Positions 1 to 8,278 of a DNA stretch of 64,000 nucleotides are shown here, in pieces. The number at the start of each line of letters is the position of its first letter. Positions within the stretch are counted from its first letter, which is position 1. A program made the translations under genes and the position numbers. Origin of the DNA: Synergistota bacterium (GTDB taxonomy: Bacteria; Synergistota; Synergistia; Synergistales; Synergistaceae); NCBI GenBank assembly GCA_023450745.1, contig JAEXGR010000070.1, positions 1 through 64,000 of the forward strand, in the 5' to 3' direction. The notes under the pieces were generated by a model. The model saw only the letters and a program-made list of their open reading frames with translations. It was not told where the DNA came from and ran no database searches.

Positions 1-59
1 TTCTTCGTAATACCCTCTACTTCTTTGGCCACTGTGTTGATGAGGTCTGTCTTTGTCAC
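1..59 (-). CDS. hup: HU family DNA-binding protein, N-terminal fragment
   Basis: Read on the minus strand, the first 59 bases give a GTG start followed by TKTDLINTVAKEVEGITK, the N-terminal helices of HU/IHF nucleoid proteins, which are normally about 90 residues. HU dimers bend and compact DNA. Only 19 codons are inside the window; the rest lies to the left. A GGAGGT ribosome site sits 9 bases upstream of the GTG, and a good sigma-70 type promoter lies a further 55 bases up. It is transcribed in the same direction as der but has its own promoter. The family call rests on a short but characteristic peptide. Confidence 0.8.
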   Translation of the reverse strand, partial: MTKTDLINTVAKEVEGITK

Positions 60-113
60 TTCTGTGCCACCTCCAGTCAAGATTGACACTGCTTTTAACG
101 CAGTATGTATGAA

Positions 114-142
114 TTTATACCGATAAATGGGCTTTGCGTCAA
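114..142 (-). promoter_or_regulatory. Promoter of the HU gene
   Basis: On the minus strand TTGACG (142-137) and TATAAA (119-114) are separated by exactly 17 bases, placing the start of transcription about 50 bases ahead of the HU GTG codon. It lies between der and HU, so HU can be expressed independently of the upstream genes. Confidence 0.65.
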
Positions 143-186
143 GTACCTAAAGCTGAAATATTATGTCAGGGGCGCTTTTTTAAGCA

Positions 187-1497
187 CTATGCCTTATTTC
201 TCATAAATATTTTTATCGGAACGCCGGAAAAATCCGCCATATCACGGAGAAGGTTTTCCAGATGGCGCTTGAAAGATTTTGAACAGAGTTCCGAATCGTT
301 CACAAAAAAGATGAACGCCGGCGGCGCTCCGTCCGCTTGCGTGCAGTAATAGATCTTCAGGCTGTGTCCCTTTCCGTCGCCCGGCATCCGCTCGAATACG
401 AGCACCTCTTTTACGAGCTTGTTGAGCTCCGAGGTGGCTATCCGGCGGCGGCGGTTTTCCTCTACTTTGAGGATCAGCTCCGGCAGCCTGCCGAGGCTGC
501 GCCCCGAGAGCGCCGAGATGAAGACGCGCGGCGCGTGGGCGGCGAAGGGCAGCTCTTCGAGCAGCTTTTTCGTCATGACGTCGCCGACCTTCTCCTCGCG
601 CGGCGCAAGGTCCCATTTATTGACGACGAGAATGAGCCCCTTGCCTCTTTCGAGCACCTGTCCGATGAGCCGCTTGTCCTGTTCCGTCACCGGGTCCTGC
701 GCGTCCAGCAGCACAAGCGCCACATGGCAGCGGTCTATCGCCTGATAGGTACGGACGTTTGAATAGTATTCAAGGTCGGTATTCACACGGCTTTTGCGGC
801 GCAGCCCCGCGGTGTCCAGAAAACGGAATTTATGGCCGTTCATCTCGACTACGGAGTCGACGACGTCGCGCGTCGTCCCCGCGATATCGCTCACCATCGA
901 ACGCTCCTCCCCCGCGAAGGCGTTCAGCAGGCTGGATTTGCCGACGTTGGGGCGTCCCACGAGGGTCACGCGGATTTCGTCGTCGTCCGACGCGAATTCT
1001 TCTGATTCTAGTTTGGAGACGACGAAGTCGAGCACTTCGCCAAAGCCCACATTATGCTCCGCGCTGGTGGCTACGACCTCGTCAAAGCCAAGCCCGTAGG
1101 CCTCGCCGAGCATCGCGTCCTCCTGCTTTTCGTTGTCAAGCTTGTTCATCACGACGACGACGGGCTTGCCGCTCCGGCGCAGCTTGTGCGCAATCTCTTC
1201 GTCGGTCGGCGTGACGCCCGCGCGCCCGTCCACGACGAAGATGATGGCGCTGCTCTCGTCGAGCGCGAGGTCCACCTGCTTCTCAATGAGGTTCATGAAG
1301 GGGTGTTCCGTCTCGGACATGATGCCGCCCGTATCGACGATATAAAACTTCTTACCGCTCCATTCAGTCTCTCCGTAAAGCCTGTCCCGCGTCACTCCCG
1401 GCTGGTCGTCGACTATCGCCGCCCGTTTTCCGAGTATCCGGTTGAATATTGAAGATTTGCCGACATTTGGTCTGCCGACAATCGCGACAATTGCCAT
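187..1497 (-). CDS. der: Ribosome biogenesis GTPase Der (EngA)
   Basis: Der is an essential double-GTPase that assists maturation of the 50S ribosomal subunit in the cytoplasm. The 436-residue protein shows two tandem G domains: P-loops GRPNVGKSS at residues 8-16 and again at 181-189, with DTGG near 55, NKLD at 118-121, and matching DTAG and NKWD motifs in the second domain. A KH-like domain fills the last ~90 residues. Length and motif order are normal for the family. It lies just downstream of the UPF0210/ACT pair (18 bases) and is probably cotranscribed with it. No clear terminator was seen between its stop and the HU promoter. Confidence 0.97.
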   Translation of the reverse strand: MAIVAIVGRPNVGKSSIFNRILGKRAAIVDDQPGVTRDRLYGETEWSGKKFYIVDTGGIMSETEHPFMNLIEKQVDLALDESSAIIFVVDGRAGVTPTDEEIAHKLRRSGKPVVVVMNKLDNEKQEDAMLGEAYGLGFDEVVATSAEHNVGFGEVLDFVVSKLESEEFASDDDEIRVTLVGRPNVGKSSLLNAFAGEERSMVSDIAGTTRDVVDSVVEMNGHKFRFLDTAGLRRKSRVNTDLEYYSNVRTYQAIDRCHVALVLLDAQDPVTEQDKRLIGQVLERGKGLILVVNKWDLAPREEKVGDVMTKKLLEELPFAAHAPRVFISALSGRSLGRLPELILKVEENRRRRIATSELNKLVKEVLVFERMPGDGKGHSLKIYYCTQADGAPPAFIFFVNDSELCSKSFKRHLENLLRDMADFSGVPIKIFMRNKA

Positions 1498-1515
1498 ATT
1501 TTTCTTCCTCTTCCG

Positions 1516-2874
1516 TTAGTTTTTGAAGCTGTGTATCGGCGCCGGTATCCTTCCCCCGCGGTTGATGAAGGCGGAGCAGTCAAATTTGTTTACCTGCATG
1601 ATCGGCGCATAACCGAGCAGGCCCCCGAAGGTCACGGTCTCGCCGGCGGATTTTCCGTATACCGGTATCACACGCACCGCCGTGGTCTTATTATTTATCA
1701 TCCCGATCGCCATTTCATCGGCAATGATGCCTGATATCGTCTCAGGTGAAGTATCGCCGGGGATCGCGATCATGTCAAGCCCCACGGAGCAGACGCAGGT
1801 CATCGCCTCGAGTTTGTCGAGGGTCAGCGCGCCCGCTTCGACGGATTCGATCATGCCGTGGTCCTCGCTGACGGGGATGAAGGCCCCGCTGAGGCCGCCG
1901 ACGTACGAGGAGGCCATCACACCGCCCTTTTTGACGTTGTCGTTGAGGATCGCGAGCGCCGCGGTCGTTCCCGGGGCTCCCGCGTATTCGAGGCCCATCT
2001 CCTGGAATATCTCCGCGACGCTGTCGCCGATGGCGGGCGTCGGCGCGAGAGAAAGGTCGATGATGCCGAAGGGGACGCCGAGGCGCTGCGAGGCCTCGCG
2101 CGCTACGAGCTGCCCGACGCGCGTTATTTTAAAGGCGGTCTTCTTTACGGTCTCGCAGAGGGTTTCAAAGTCCGCGCCGCGCACCTCTTCGAGCGCCCGT
2201 TTGACGACGCCGGGGCCGCTGACGCCGACGTTGATCGCGCAGTCGCGCTCCCCCACGCCGTGAAAGGCTCCCGCCATAAAGGGGTTGTCCTCAACGGCGT
2301 TGCAGAAGACGACGAACTTCGCGCAGCCAAGCGAGTCGGCCTCGCGGGAGAGGTAGGCGGTCTCCTTGATCACCTGGCCCATCTGCTTCACGGCGTCCAT
2401 ATTGATTCCCGAACGGCTGGTGCCGAGGTTTATCGAGGAGCAGACGCGTTCCGTTAACGCGAGAGCCTCCGGCACGGAGTCGATGAGCCTCTGGTCGGCC
2501 GCCGCGGTGCCCTTCTGTACCATCGCCGAGAAGCCGCCGATGAAGTTCACGCCGACCTCTTTCGCGGCGCGGTCCATCGTGCGCGCGATCTCCACATAGC
2601 TATTTGTCTCGCAGCACGAGGCGGCGATGGCGACGGGCGTCACCGAGATCCTTTTATTGACGACGGGAACGCCGAACTCCACCGCGATCTCATCGCCGGT
2701 CTTTACCAGATGTTCGGCGGAGCGGGTGATTTTGTCATATATCTTCGTGCAGAATTTTTCCAGGCTGGGGTCGGCGCAGTCGAGAATGTTGATGCCCATG
2801 GTGATGGTACGGACGTCAAGGTTCTCGTCCTGTATCATCGCGTTTGTCTTGCGCGCTTCGGATTTGCTGATCAT
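1516..2874 (-). CDS. UPF0210 (DUF711) family protein
   Basis: This 452-residue soluble protein matches the UPF0210/DUF711 family, recognised from the N-terminal block DENLDVRTITMG and conserved Gly-rich and Cys-containing segments such as INLGTSRSGINMDAVK and GVGERDCAIN. Structures of family members are described as distantly related to glycyl-radical enzymes (hence 'PFL family'), but no biochemical role is established. Its partner is almost always a small ACT-domain protein, as here: that gene ends 6 bases upstream. The start chosen has only a weak GAGAG site but gives the family's usual leader of about 20 residues before the conserved block. Confidence 0.9.
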   Translation of the reverse strand: MISKSEARKTNAMIQDENLDVRTITMGINILDCADPSLEKFCTKIYDKITRSAEHLVKTGDEIAVEFGVPVVNKRISVTPVAIAASCCETNSYVEIARTMDRAAKEVGVNFIGGFSAMVQKGTAAADQRLIDSVPEALALTERVCSSINLGTSRSGINMDAVKQMGQVIKETAYLSREADSLGCAKFVVFCNAVEDNPFMAGAFHGVGERDCAINVGVSGPGVVKRALEEVRGADFETLCETVKKTAFKITRVGQLVAREASQRLGVPFGIIDLSLAPTPAIGDSVAEIFQEMGLEYAGAPGTTAALAILNDNVKKGGVMASSYVGGLSGAFIPVSEDHGMIESVEAGALTLDKLEAMTCVCSVGLDMIAIPGDTSPETISGIIADEMAIGMINNKTTAVRVIPVYGKSAGETVTFGGLLGYAPIMQVNKFDCSAFINRGGRIPAPIHSFKN

Positions 2875-2880
2875 CTCTCG

Positions 2881-3150
2881 CTATATCCTGTGCATGCTTT
2901 CAAAGATCTCTTCGCGCTGGAACTTTATCATCAGGCCGATCTCCTCGCCGAGTTCCTTGAGGCCGCCGGCAAGCTCGCCGGGAGTGCAGGCGCAGGCGGT
3001 AATGTCGATGATCATGAGCATGTCGAAGTAGCCCTTGACTATCGTCTGCGATATTTCCAGCACGTTGGCGTTTTTATCCGCGAGGTATGTGCAAACCTTT
3101 GCAATGATCCCCACCTGGTCTTTTCCCAATACCGTCACAATCGCTTTCAT
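2881..3150 (-). CDS. ACT domain protein (UPF0237 family)
   Basis: A stand-alone ACT domain of 89 residues, a small ligand-sensing fold that usually binds amino acids. It begins with the typical first strand and helix (KAIVTVLGKDQVGIIAKV) and is close to the usual 90-residue length of UPF0237 proteins. In many Firmicutes and anaerobes this gene precedes the UPF0210 gene, exactly as seen here, so the two are likely regulator and effector of one unknown process. A GGAGGT site lies about 11 bases upstream of the ATG. The ligand cannot be told from sequence. Confidence 0.9.
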   Translation of the reverse strand: MKAIVTVLGKDQVGIIAKVCTYLADKNANVLEISQTIVKGYFDMLMIIDITACACTPGELAGGLKELGEEIGLMIKFQREEIFESMHRI

Positions 3151-3241
3151 TTTCTTTTCATACCTCCAGAACTTTCATTTAATCGGGCGGCGCTCAAACT
3201 GCGACGCTCGGCAAATCCGTAGCCAGCGGCTCTCTGGCTGT

Positions 3242-5038
3242 TTAGTCAAGGTATAATAATACCGTAGGAAATCCTTTTCTGGTACCCCCAATGTCAAAAA
3301 AAGGCTTTAATATATCTTTTAATTGCTGGAATCGTTTGGTACGTACCCATATTTCTTCGTTATTTTCCTCAGAAATCCAGTATTCTATCGCCGCTTCCTC
3401 AAGCCGCGGCGCGATTTTTTCCGCCGTTCCGACTGGCGTCGTGATCTTTATCATCGGCGTAAAGGGCGGCAGCTCCCATTCCCGGCGCTCTTTCAGTTCG
3501 CGCCGCCAGAAAACGCGCCAGCCGCGCCGCAGGGCGTCCTGCCACTCGCGCCCCGGCCTGCGGCTCTGAACGACGATCTTTCTCTCCCGCGAGCCTTTAC
3601 CGCGCCACATCGATTCCCAGAGCATCGCGTAGGCTCTGGCCTTCGCGTCATATTCCGGCGAACGCGCCTCGGCGTCGGCGTCGATCCAGCCGACGACGGC
3701 GGGGTCAAGCTCGTCGCAGAGCGATAATATCCGGCGTGTGCCGATCACCAGCGCCCCGCCGGGATACTCCCGCATCAGAGCGTCCGCGCCGGGCATCTTC
3801 TCATCCTGATTCTGTATGAGGAGCACGTTCTTGTAGAGGTGTTTTAGCGCGCCCTCCGCCCTCTCGTAGAGCGCCTCAAGGCCAGGGCGCACGCCGGTGA
3901 GCAGCAGGCCGCCGCAGTTTGGGCACCTCTCCGGAATCGGCTCCCTCTGCCCGCAGGCGGTGCAGCGAAGAGAGCGGCGGCTTTCCTCCCAGCGCATTGA
4001 AGCGCCGCAGCGTTTGCAGCGCAGCGTATTGCCACACTCCTCACAGAGGATCTCGCCGGCGTAGCCCTTGCGGTCAAGCAGCCAGAGCGCCCATTTTCCC
4101 CGCCTCCGCGCCTCGGCGGTCTCCCTGATGAGCGGTTCGCTTATCGGCAGCGTCTCGCGCAGCGCCTCAAATTCGGAGGCGAGCGCATCCTTTAGGCTGA
4201 CGAATATCAGCCGGGCGTCGTTTTTCTCCTCCGCGCACTGGGGCTCGGCGCGCAGAAATCCCTTTGAGGAGGGCATTGTTCCGCCGAGGACGAAACGCGC
4301 GCCCGCGAAGGTCGCGCGCATCCCCAGCAGACTGCGGAGATGAAAGACCGGGTGGCTCTGCGTGCGCCAGCCGCCCTGATTTTCCTCGTCCATCACGATC
4401 GCGGAAAGCCCCGCGAGCGGCACGAACGCCGCCCCCGGCGAGCCGACGATGAAGCGCGGCTCTCCCAGCCGCGCGCTCTTCCAGAGCTTCCACTGTGCCG
4501 GCGCGGAGACGGGCCAGAGAGCCCCCTCGCCGCGAAGCTCCTTCGGCAGCGAATCCCAAAAGGCTTTGGCGAGCTTCACTTCGGGAAAGAGTACGAGAGA
4601 GGCCCCCCCCTTCGCCAGGATTTCCCGGTAATATTCATAACGGCGCGCGAGGTCCGCGCAGTATATGTCATCCACGGAAAACTTTTTTTCTCCCGGCGTT
4701 ATCGCGGGCAGGGGCGGCAATACTTCATCCGTGAAAAATTTTGTGGGAAGGATGGTTTTCATCGCGAAACCGGCGCCGATGAACCATGTTTCTCCGAACC
4801 ATTTGACCAGCCGCCAGAGCTCTTCCGGAATGGCGGGGCTGTCGTCGATGACCCCGGCGACGGCCTTCAGCCTCCGCGGGTCGATCGCTTCCGGCGCGTC
4901 GCCGGCCAGCGTCACCGCGACGCGCCTGTCGCGGCCGAGGGGCACTGAGACGCGAAGGCCCTCGGGCAGGACCTCATCATGGCTATAGGTGAGAGGCGTC
5001 CACCAGGGGGCCGGGATCGCAGCCTGCACAAGGGCCAT
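3242..5038 (-). CDS. priA: PriA-like primosomal protein with degenerate helicase motifs
   Basis: PriA restarts stalled replication forks; canonical PriA is a 3'-5' helicase of about 730 residues. This 598-residue homologue keeps the DNA-binding N-terminus and all eight zinc-binding cysteines (C332, C335, C341, C344, C359, C362, C372, C375). However, the Walker A loop is absent: the text goes straight to the motif Ia-like LVLFPEVKL at 148-156. The DEEH box is DEEN at 217-220, and the later helicase motifs are hard to find. It probably acts as a structural primosome loader without ATPase activity, as proposed for actinobacterial PriA. Its ATG overlaps the coaBC stop by one base (TAATG). Confidence 0.85.
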   Translation of the reverse strand: MALVQAAIPAPWWTPLTYSHDEVLPEGLRVSVPLGRDRRVAVTLAGDAPEAIDPRRLKAVAGVIDDSPAIPEELWRLVKWFGETWFIGAGFAMKTILPTKFFTDEVLPPLPAITPGEKKFSVDDIYCADLARRYEYYREILAKGGASLVLFPEVKLAKAFWDSLPKELRGEGALWPVSAPAQWKLWKSARLGEPRFIVGSPGAAFVPLAGLSAIVMDEENQGGWRTQSHPVFHLRSLLGMRATFAGARFVLGGTMPSSKGFLRAEPQCAEEKNDARLIFVSLKDALASEFEALRETLPISEPLIRETAEARRRGKWALWLLDRKGYAGEILCEECGNTLRCKRCGASMRWEESRRSLRCTACGQREPIPERCPNCGGLLLTGVRPGLEALYERAEGALKHLYKNVLLIQNQDEKMPGADALMREYPGGALVIGTRRILSLCDELDPAVVGWIDADAEARSPEYDAKARAYAMLWESMWRGKGSRERKIVVQSRRPGREWQDALRRGWRVFWRRELKERREWELPPFTPMIKITTPVGTAEKIAPRLEEAAIEYWISEENNEEIWVRTKRFQQLKDILKPFFDIGGTRKGFPTVLLYLD

Positions 5039-6249
5039 TATAGCTTTGCGGTACGCGCGGCGACTGCGTCAAGCAGACGGTCGGCCGCCTCCTCCTTCGT
5101 ACCGGAGAAACGCGCCGGCTCCGCGCCGCGTTCCAGTATCGTTATCACGTTCGTGTCCACCGCGAAGCCGGCGCCCTTTGAGAGGACGTCGTTGGAGACG
5201 ATGATGTCGAGATTCTTTTCCGTCATCTTCCGCTGCGCGTTCTCAATCACATTCTGAGTCTCCGCGGCAAAACCGACAAGTATCTGCCCCAGCCTCTTTT
5301 TTCGGCCGAGGGCGGCGGCGATATCCCGGTTCTGGACCAGTTCGAGGCTAAACTCCCGCGCTCCCCCGCGCTTGATCTTCTGGTCGGCGCGGCTGGCGGC
5401 CCGGTAGTCGCCGACGGCGGCGGCCTTCACCATGACGTCGGCCTCCTCTGAGGCCTGCATACAGGCCTCATACATATCGTCGGCGCTCACCACTTCCACG
5501 ACCTTGATTCCCGCGGGACGCGTCAGGGAGGTCGGCCCGGTGATCAGAGTGACGTTGGCACCCCGCTGCCAGGCGGCGCGCGCGATCGCATATCCCATTT
5601 TGCCGCTGCTGGGATTGCTTATGTAGCGCACGGGGTCGATATACTCGTGCGTGGGCCCCGCCGTCACCGCCACGCGGAGGCCGGAAAGGTCTTTGTCCGA
5701 GCAGAGCGCCATCTTCACATAATCGTTTATCACCGAGGCGGCGGGCAGACGTCCTTTCCCCTCGTAACCGCAGGCGAGCATGCCGCTGTCGGGGTCCACG
5801 ACGGCGGCGCCGCGGGCCGCGAGCGTTTCCATATGCCGCCGCGCCGCCTCGCTTGAGAGCATCTTGCAGTTCATCGCCGGAAAGAGCAGCAGCGGTTTTT
5901 CGTTAGCGAGCAGCGCCGCGCCGAGCAGCGTCGCGCTGTCTCCCTCCGCCGCCATCCGCAGCACGTTGCCGGTGCAGGGAGCGATCACAAAGAGATCGGC
6001 CCAGTCGGTAAGCGCTATATGCGGTATCTGCCAGCCGTATTCGGGCGAGAGGAAATCGCGCTCGCGCCAGACGCGGCGCTTGCTGAGAGTCGAAAGCACC
6101 ATCGGGCTGACAAAAGCCTCGGCGGCTTCCGTGAGGATCGTCTCCACCTCAAAGCCCATCTTCACCCAGCCGTGAAGCAGGTCGGGCGCCTTATAAGCGG
6201 CGATGCCGCCGCTTACGCCGAAGAGTATTTTTTTATGCCGCGGGGACAT
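5038..6249 (-). CDS. coaBC: Bifunctional phosphopantothenoylcysteine decarboxylase/synthetase
   Basis: CoaBC joins cysteine to 4'-phosphopantothenate and decarboxylates the product, two steps of coenzyme A synthesis. The 403-residue protein has an N-terminal flavoprotein decarboxylase domain (GVSGGIAAYKAP near residue 12, PAMN motif, and the lid motif with Cys in MLACGYEGKGRL) followed by the CoaB synthetase domain (TAGPTHEYIDPVRYISNPSS). Length is normal. It overlaps rpoZ by 17 bases at its start and priA by one base at its end, so it is in the middle of a translationally coupled string that also includes gmk. Confidence 0.96.
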   Translation of the reverse strand: MSPRHKKILFGVSGGIAAYKAPDLLHGWVKMGFEVETILTEAAEAFVSPMVLSTLSKRRVWRERDFLSPEYGWQIPHIALTDWADLFVIAPCTGNVLRMAAEGDSATLLGAALLANEKPLLLFPAMNCKMLSSEAARRHMETLAARGAAVVDPDSGMLACGYEGKGRLPAASVINDYVKMALCSDKDLSGLRVAVTAGPTHEYIDPVRYISNPSSGKMGYAIARAAWQRGANVTLITGPTSLTRPAGIKVVEVVSADDMYEACMQASEEADVMVKAAAVGDYRAASRADQKIKRGGAREFSLELVQNRDIAAALGRKKRLGQILVGFAAETQNVIENAQRKMTEKNLDIIVSNDVLSKGAGFAVDTNVITILERGAEPARFSGTKEEAADRLLDAVAARTAKL

Positions 6250-6457
6250 CTTCTGTCTTGGGAAGCGGGTCGATTATCTTATAGGATATCTTGCCTTCGG
6301 TCACGTCGTTCACCGCTTTTGAAATATACTTCTCATCGCCGCCCAGATCCTTGCGTTCGCTGAGCTGACGCGCGCGCGCCGCGATGACGAGCGTGAGGAT
6401 GTACTTGTTGGGAATATCCCTTTCCCGGTAAATTTTCTCAAGATCCATGTAAATCAT
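6233..6457 (-). CDS. rpoZ: RNA polymerase omega subunit
   Basis: A 74-residue omega subunit, which helps fold and assemble the beta-prime subunit of RNA polymerase. The core IPNKYILTLVIAARARQL matches the conserved helix that wraps the beta-prime C-terminus. The first ATG is chosen because GGAGG lies 7 bases upstream and because it overlaps the gmk stop as ATGA; an ATG three codons later is possible. The order gmk-rpoZ-coaBC-priA is the widespread bacterial arrangement, which supports the call despite the short length. Confidence 0.92.
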   Translation of the reverse strand: MIYMDLEKIYRERDIPNKYILTLVIAARARQLSERKDLGGDEKYISKAVNDVTEGKISYKIIDPLPKTEDVPAA

Positions 6458-7023
6458 TTGTTTTCCTCCCTATGCTTTTTCACAATTTTTATAAATTCTT
6501 CCACCGCGTTTGCCACGACGTCGTTTACGATCACATAATCGTAATCTTTGGCGTGAGCCAGCTCCTCCTTGGCGTTCCTCATGCGCAGTTCCCGCTCGGC
6601 GGGACTTTCGCTGCCGCGTTTTTGCAGGCGGCGGGCCAGTTCGTCGAAAGAGGGCGGCTTTACAAAGACCATCACCGCCTCCGGCATCTTTCTTTTCACG
6701 ATAAACGCGCCCTGGACGTCTATTTCAAGGACGATGTCCCGGCCCGACGCAAGCGCCTTTTCGACGATGTCCCGGCGGGTGCCGTAAAGGTGCCCGTGAA
6801 CGTTCGCGTATTCCAGAAAGTCTCCCGCCGCAACCCGGCGGCGAAACTCTTCGTCCGAGATAAAATAATAGGTCTCCCCCTCGGCGTCGAGACCTGGGCG
6901 CGGCTCTCTTGTGGTGCACGAGACGGAATATCCGATATTGGGAAGTTCTTTCAGCGCCCGCTGGAGCACCGTGCCCTTCCCCACGCCGGCGGGGCCGGAA
7001 AAGACATACAGCGTACCCCTCAC
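6454..7023 (-). CDS. gmk: Guanylate kinase
   Basis: Phosphorylates GMP to GDP with ATP. The 189-residue protein has the P-loop GPAGVGKGT near residue 10, the GMP-binding SCTTREPRPGL segment and the YYFIS motif. Start is GTG, overlapping the stop of the upstream DUF370 gene as GTGA, with a GGAG site just upstream. It sits between remA-like and rpoZ, the usual neighbourhood in Firmicutes and Synergistota. Confidence 0.96.
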   Translation of the reverse strand: MRGTLYVFSGPAGVGKGTVLQRALKELPNIGYSVSCTTREPRPGLDAEGETYYFISDEEFRRRVAAGDFLEYANVHGHLYGTRRDIVEKALASGRDIVLEIDVQGAFIVKRKMPEAVMVFVKPPSFDELARRLQKRGSESPAERELRMRNAKEELAHAKDYDYVIVNDVVANAVEEFIKIVKKHREENK

Positions 7024-7274
7024 GGCCGCTCCCCCTCGCCCTCGAAACGCGCCGTGATCGTCTCCGGCTGTATCGCCGAGAGGATCACATGCCTGCTGTC
7101 CATTATCAATATCGCCCTCGTCTTGCGGCCCTGGGTCACGTCCACAAGGAACCCCGCCTCGCGCGCCTCGTCCTTGAGGCGGCGGATGGGGGCGGAGTCG
7201 GGGCTGATTATCGAGACCACCCGCTCCGCGACTACCATATTGCCGAATCCGACATGCACAAGTTTGTAAGACAT
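7020..7274 (-). CDS. RemA-like DUF370 regulator
   Basis: An 84-residue protein of the DUF370/RemA family. In Bacillus subtilis RemA is a DNA-binding activator of biofilm and osmoprotection genes; here the target is unknown. The family start is at the ATG giving MSYKLVHVGFGN; an upstream in-frame start at 7313 would add 13 residues not found in the family and would run into yicC, so it is rejected. The ATG follows the yicC stop by a single base. The yicC-remA-gmk-rpoZ order is a classic conserved cluster. Confidence 0.88.
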   Translation of the reverse strand: MSYKLVHVGFGNMVVAERVVSIISPDSAPIRRLKDEAREAGFLVDVTQGRKTRAILIMDSRHVILSAIQPETITARFEGEGERP

Positions 7275-7275
7275 C

Positions 7276-8163
7276 TTATTCCAAATTCTGTATCTGCTCG
7301 CGGATACGCTCAAGGCAGGCCTTCGCGTCCACGGCGAGCCAGCGGATATCCGCGTCGGCCACCTTCGAGTCCAGGGTGTTGACCTCGCGGTTCATCTCCT
7401 GCACGATGAAGTCGAGCTTGCGTCCGGCGCTCTCGGCATCCTCGCCGGTCGCGCGGAACTTCGCGATATGGCTCTTGAGCCTCGCCAACTCCTCGGAGAC
7501 GTCCCATTTATCGGTCAGCAGGACGATCTCCTGCATGTAACGCGACTCTTCGAGTTTTTCGCCCATCTTCTCAAGCGCTTCGGAGACGCGCGCGCGCATC
7601 GCGGCAAAGGCGGCGTCCCGCGTCGGCAGCCAGCGGTCCTCTATCAAAGCCGCCAGCCGTTCAAGTTCCGCGAGGTGGCCCAGCACCTCGCCGCGCAGGT
7701 GAGCACCCTCCGTCTCGCGCATCCGCTGCCAGGAGGCGGCGGCGTTGGTCAGCAGCTCCTCGAAGACGGCCTCGACGGTCTGCGATTCCTCTTCGCCGTC
7801 AAACCGCGGCAGGTCGAGCACCCCCGGGAAGGAGGCCACCTGTTCGATATTCAGGTCAAGCGGCAGCGCGAGGCTGCGGCGCAGCTCAAGCAGCTCTCCG
7901 CAATAGGAGAGCAGCACCTCCCGGTTAACGCGGCCCGTCTTAAAGGCCTGCGCCCAGAGCACCTCCATCCTTATCTGCACTTTGCCGCGGCGGAAAAGCT
8001 TCCGCAGCTTTTGATGAAACCACGGCTCCCAGCTCGCGAACTCGCGCGGCAGGCGCACTGATATCTCCTGATAACGGTGGTTGACGCTCGATATCTCCAT
8101 GCTGAGCGTTCCCCATGATGTCTGCATCTGAGAGCGGCTGAAACCGGTCATGCTTACGTACAT
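7276..8163 (-). CDS. yicC: YicC/YloC family endoribonuclease
   Basis: YicC-family proteins are recently described metal-dependent endoribonucleases. This 295-residue protein begins with the diagnostic MTGFSR block and ends with the conserved DUF1732 region (KLDFIVQEMNREVNTLDSK). The start at 8163 is preferred over the longest frame (8229) because it lies just ahead of the conserved N-terminus and has an AGGGTGA site upstream. It heads the chain yicC-remA-gmk-rpoZ-coaBC-priA. Confidence 0.93.
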   Translation of the reverse strand: MYVSMTGFSRSQMQTSWGTLSMEISSVNHRYQEISVRLPREFASWEPWFHQKLRKLFRRGKVQIRMEVLWAQAFKTGRVNREVLLSYCGELLELRRSLALPLDLNIEQVASFPGVLDLPRFDGEEESQTVEAVFEELLTNAAASWQRMRETEGAHLRGEVLGHLAELERLAALIEDRWLPTRDAAFAAMRARVSEALEKMGEKLEESRYMQEIVLLTDKWDVSEELARLKSHIAKFRATGEDAESAGRKLDFIVQEMNREVNTLDSKVADADIRWLAVDAKACLERIREQIQNLE

Positions 8164-8278
8164 GCAAATCACCCTTTTAAACAATCTCGTGTATCTCCGT
8201 GCGCGGCCCGCCGTCACGCCGGCAGACAAAAAACCGGCGGTTGCCTATCCGTTCAGCGCCGCGGATATGTTCATCCCT

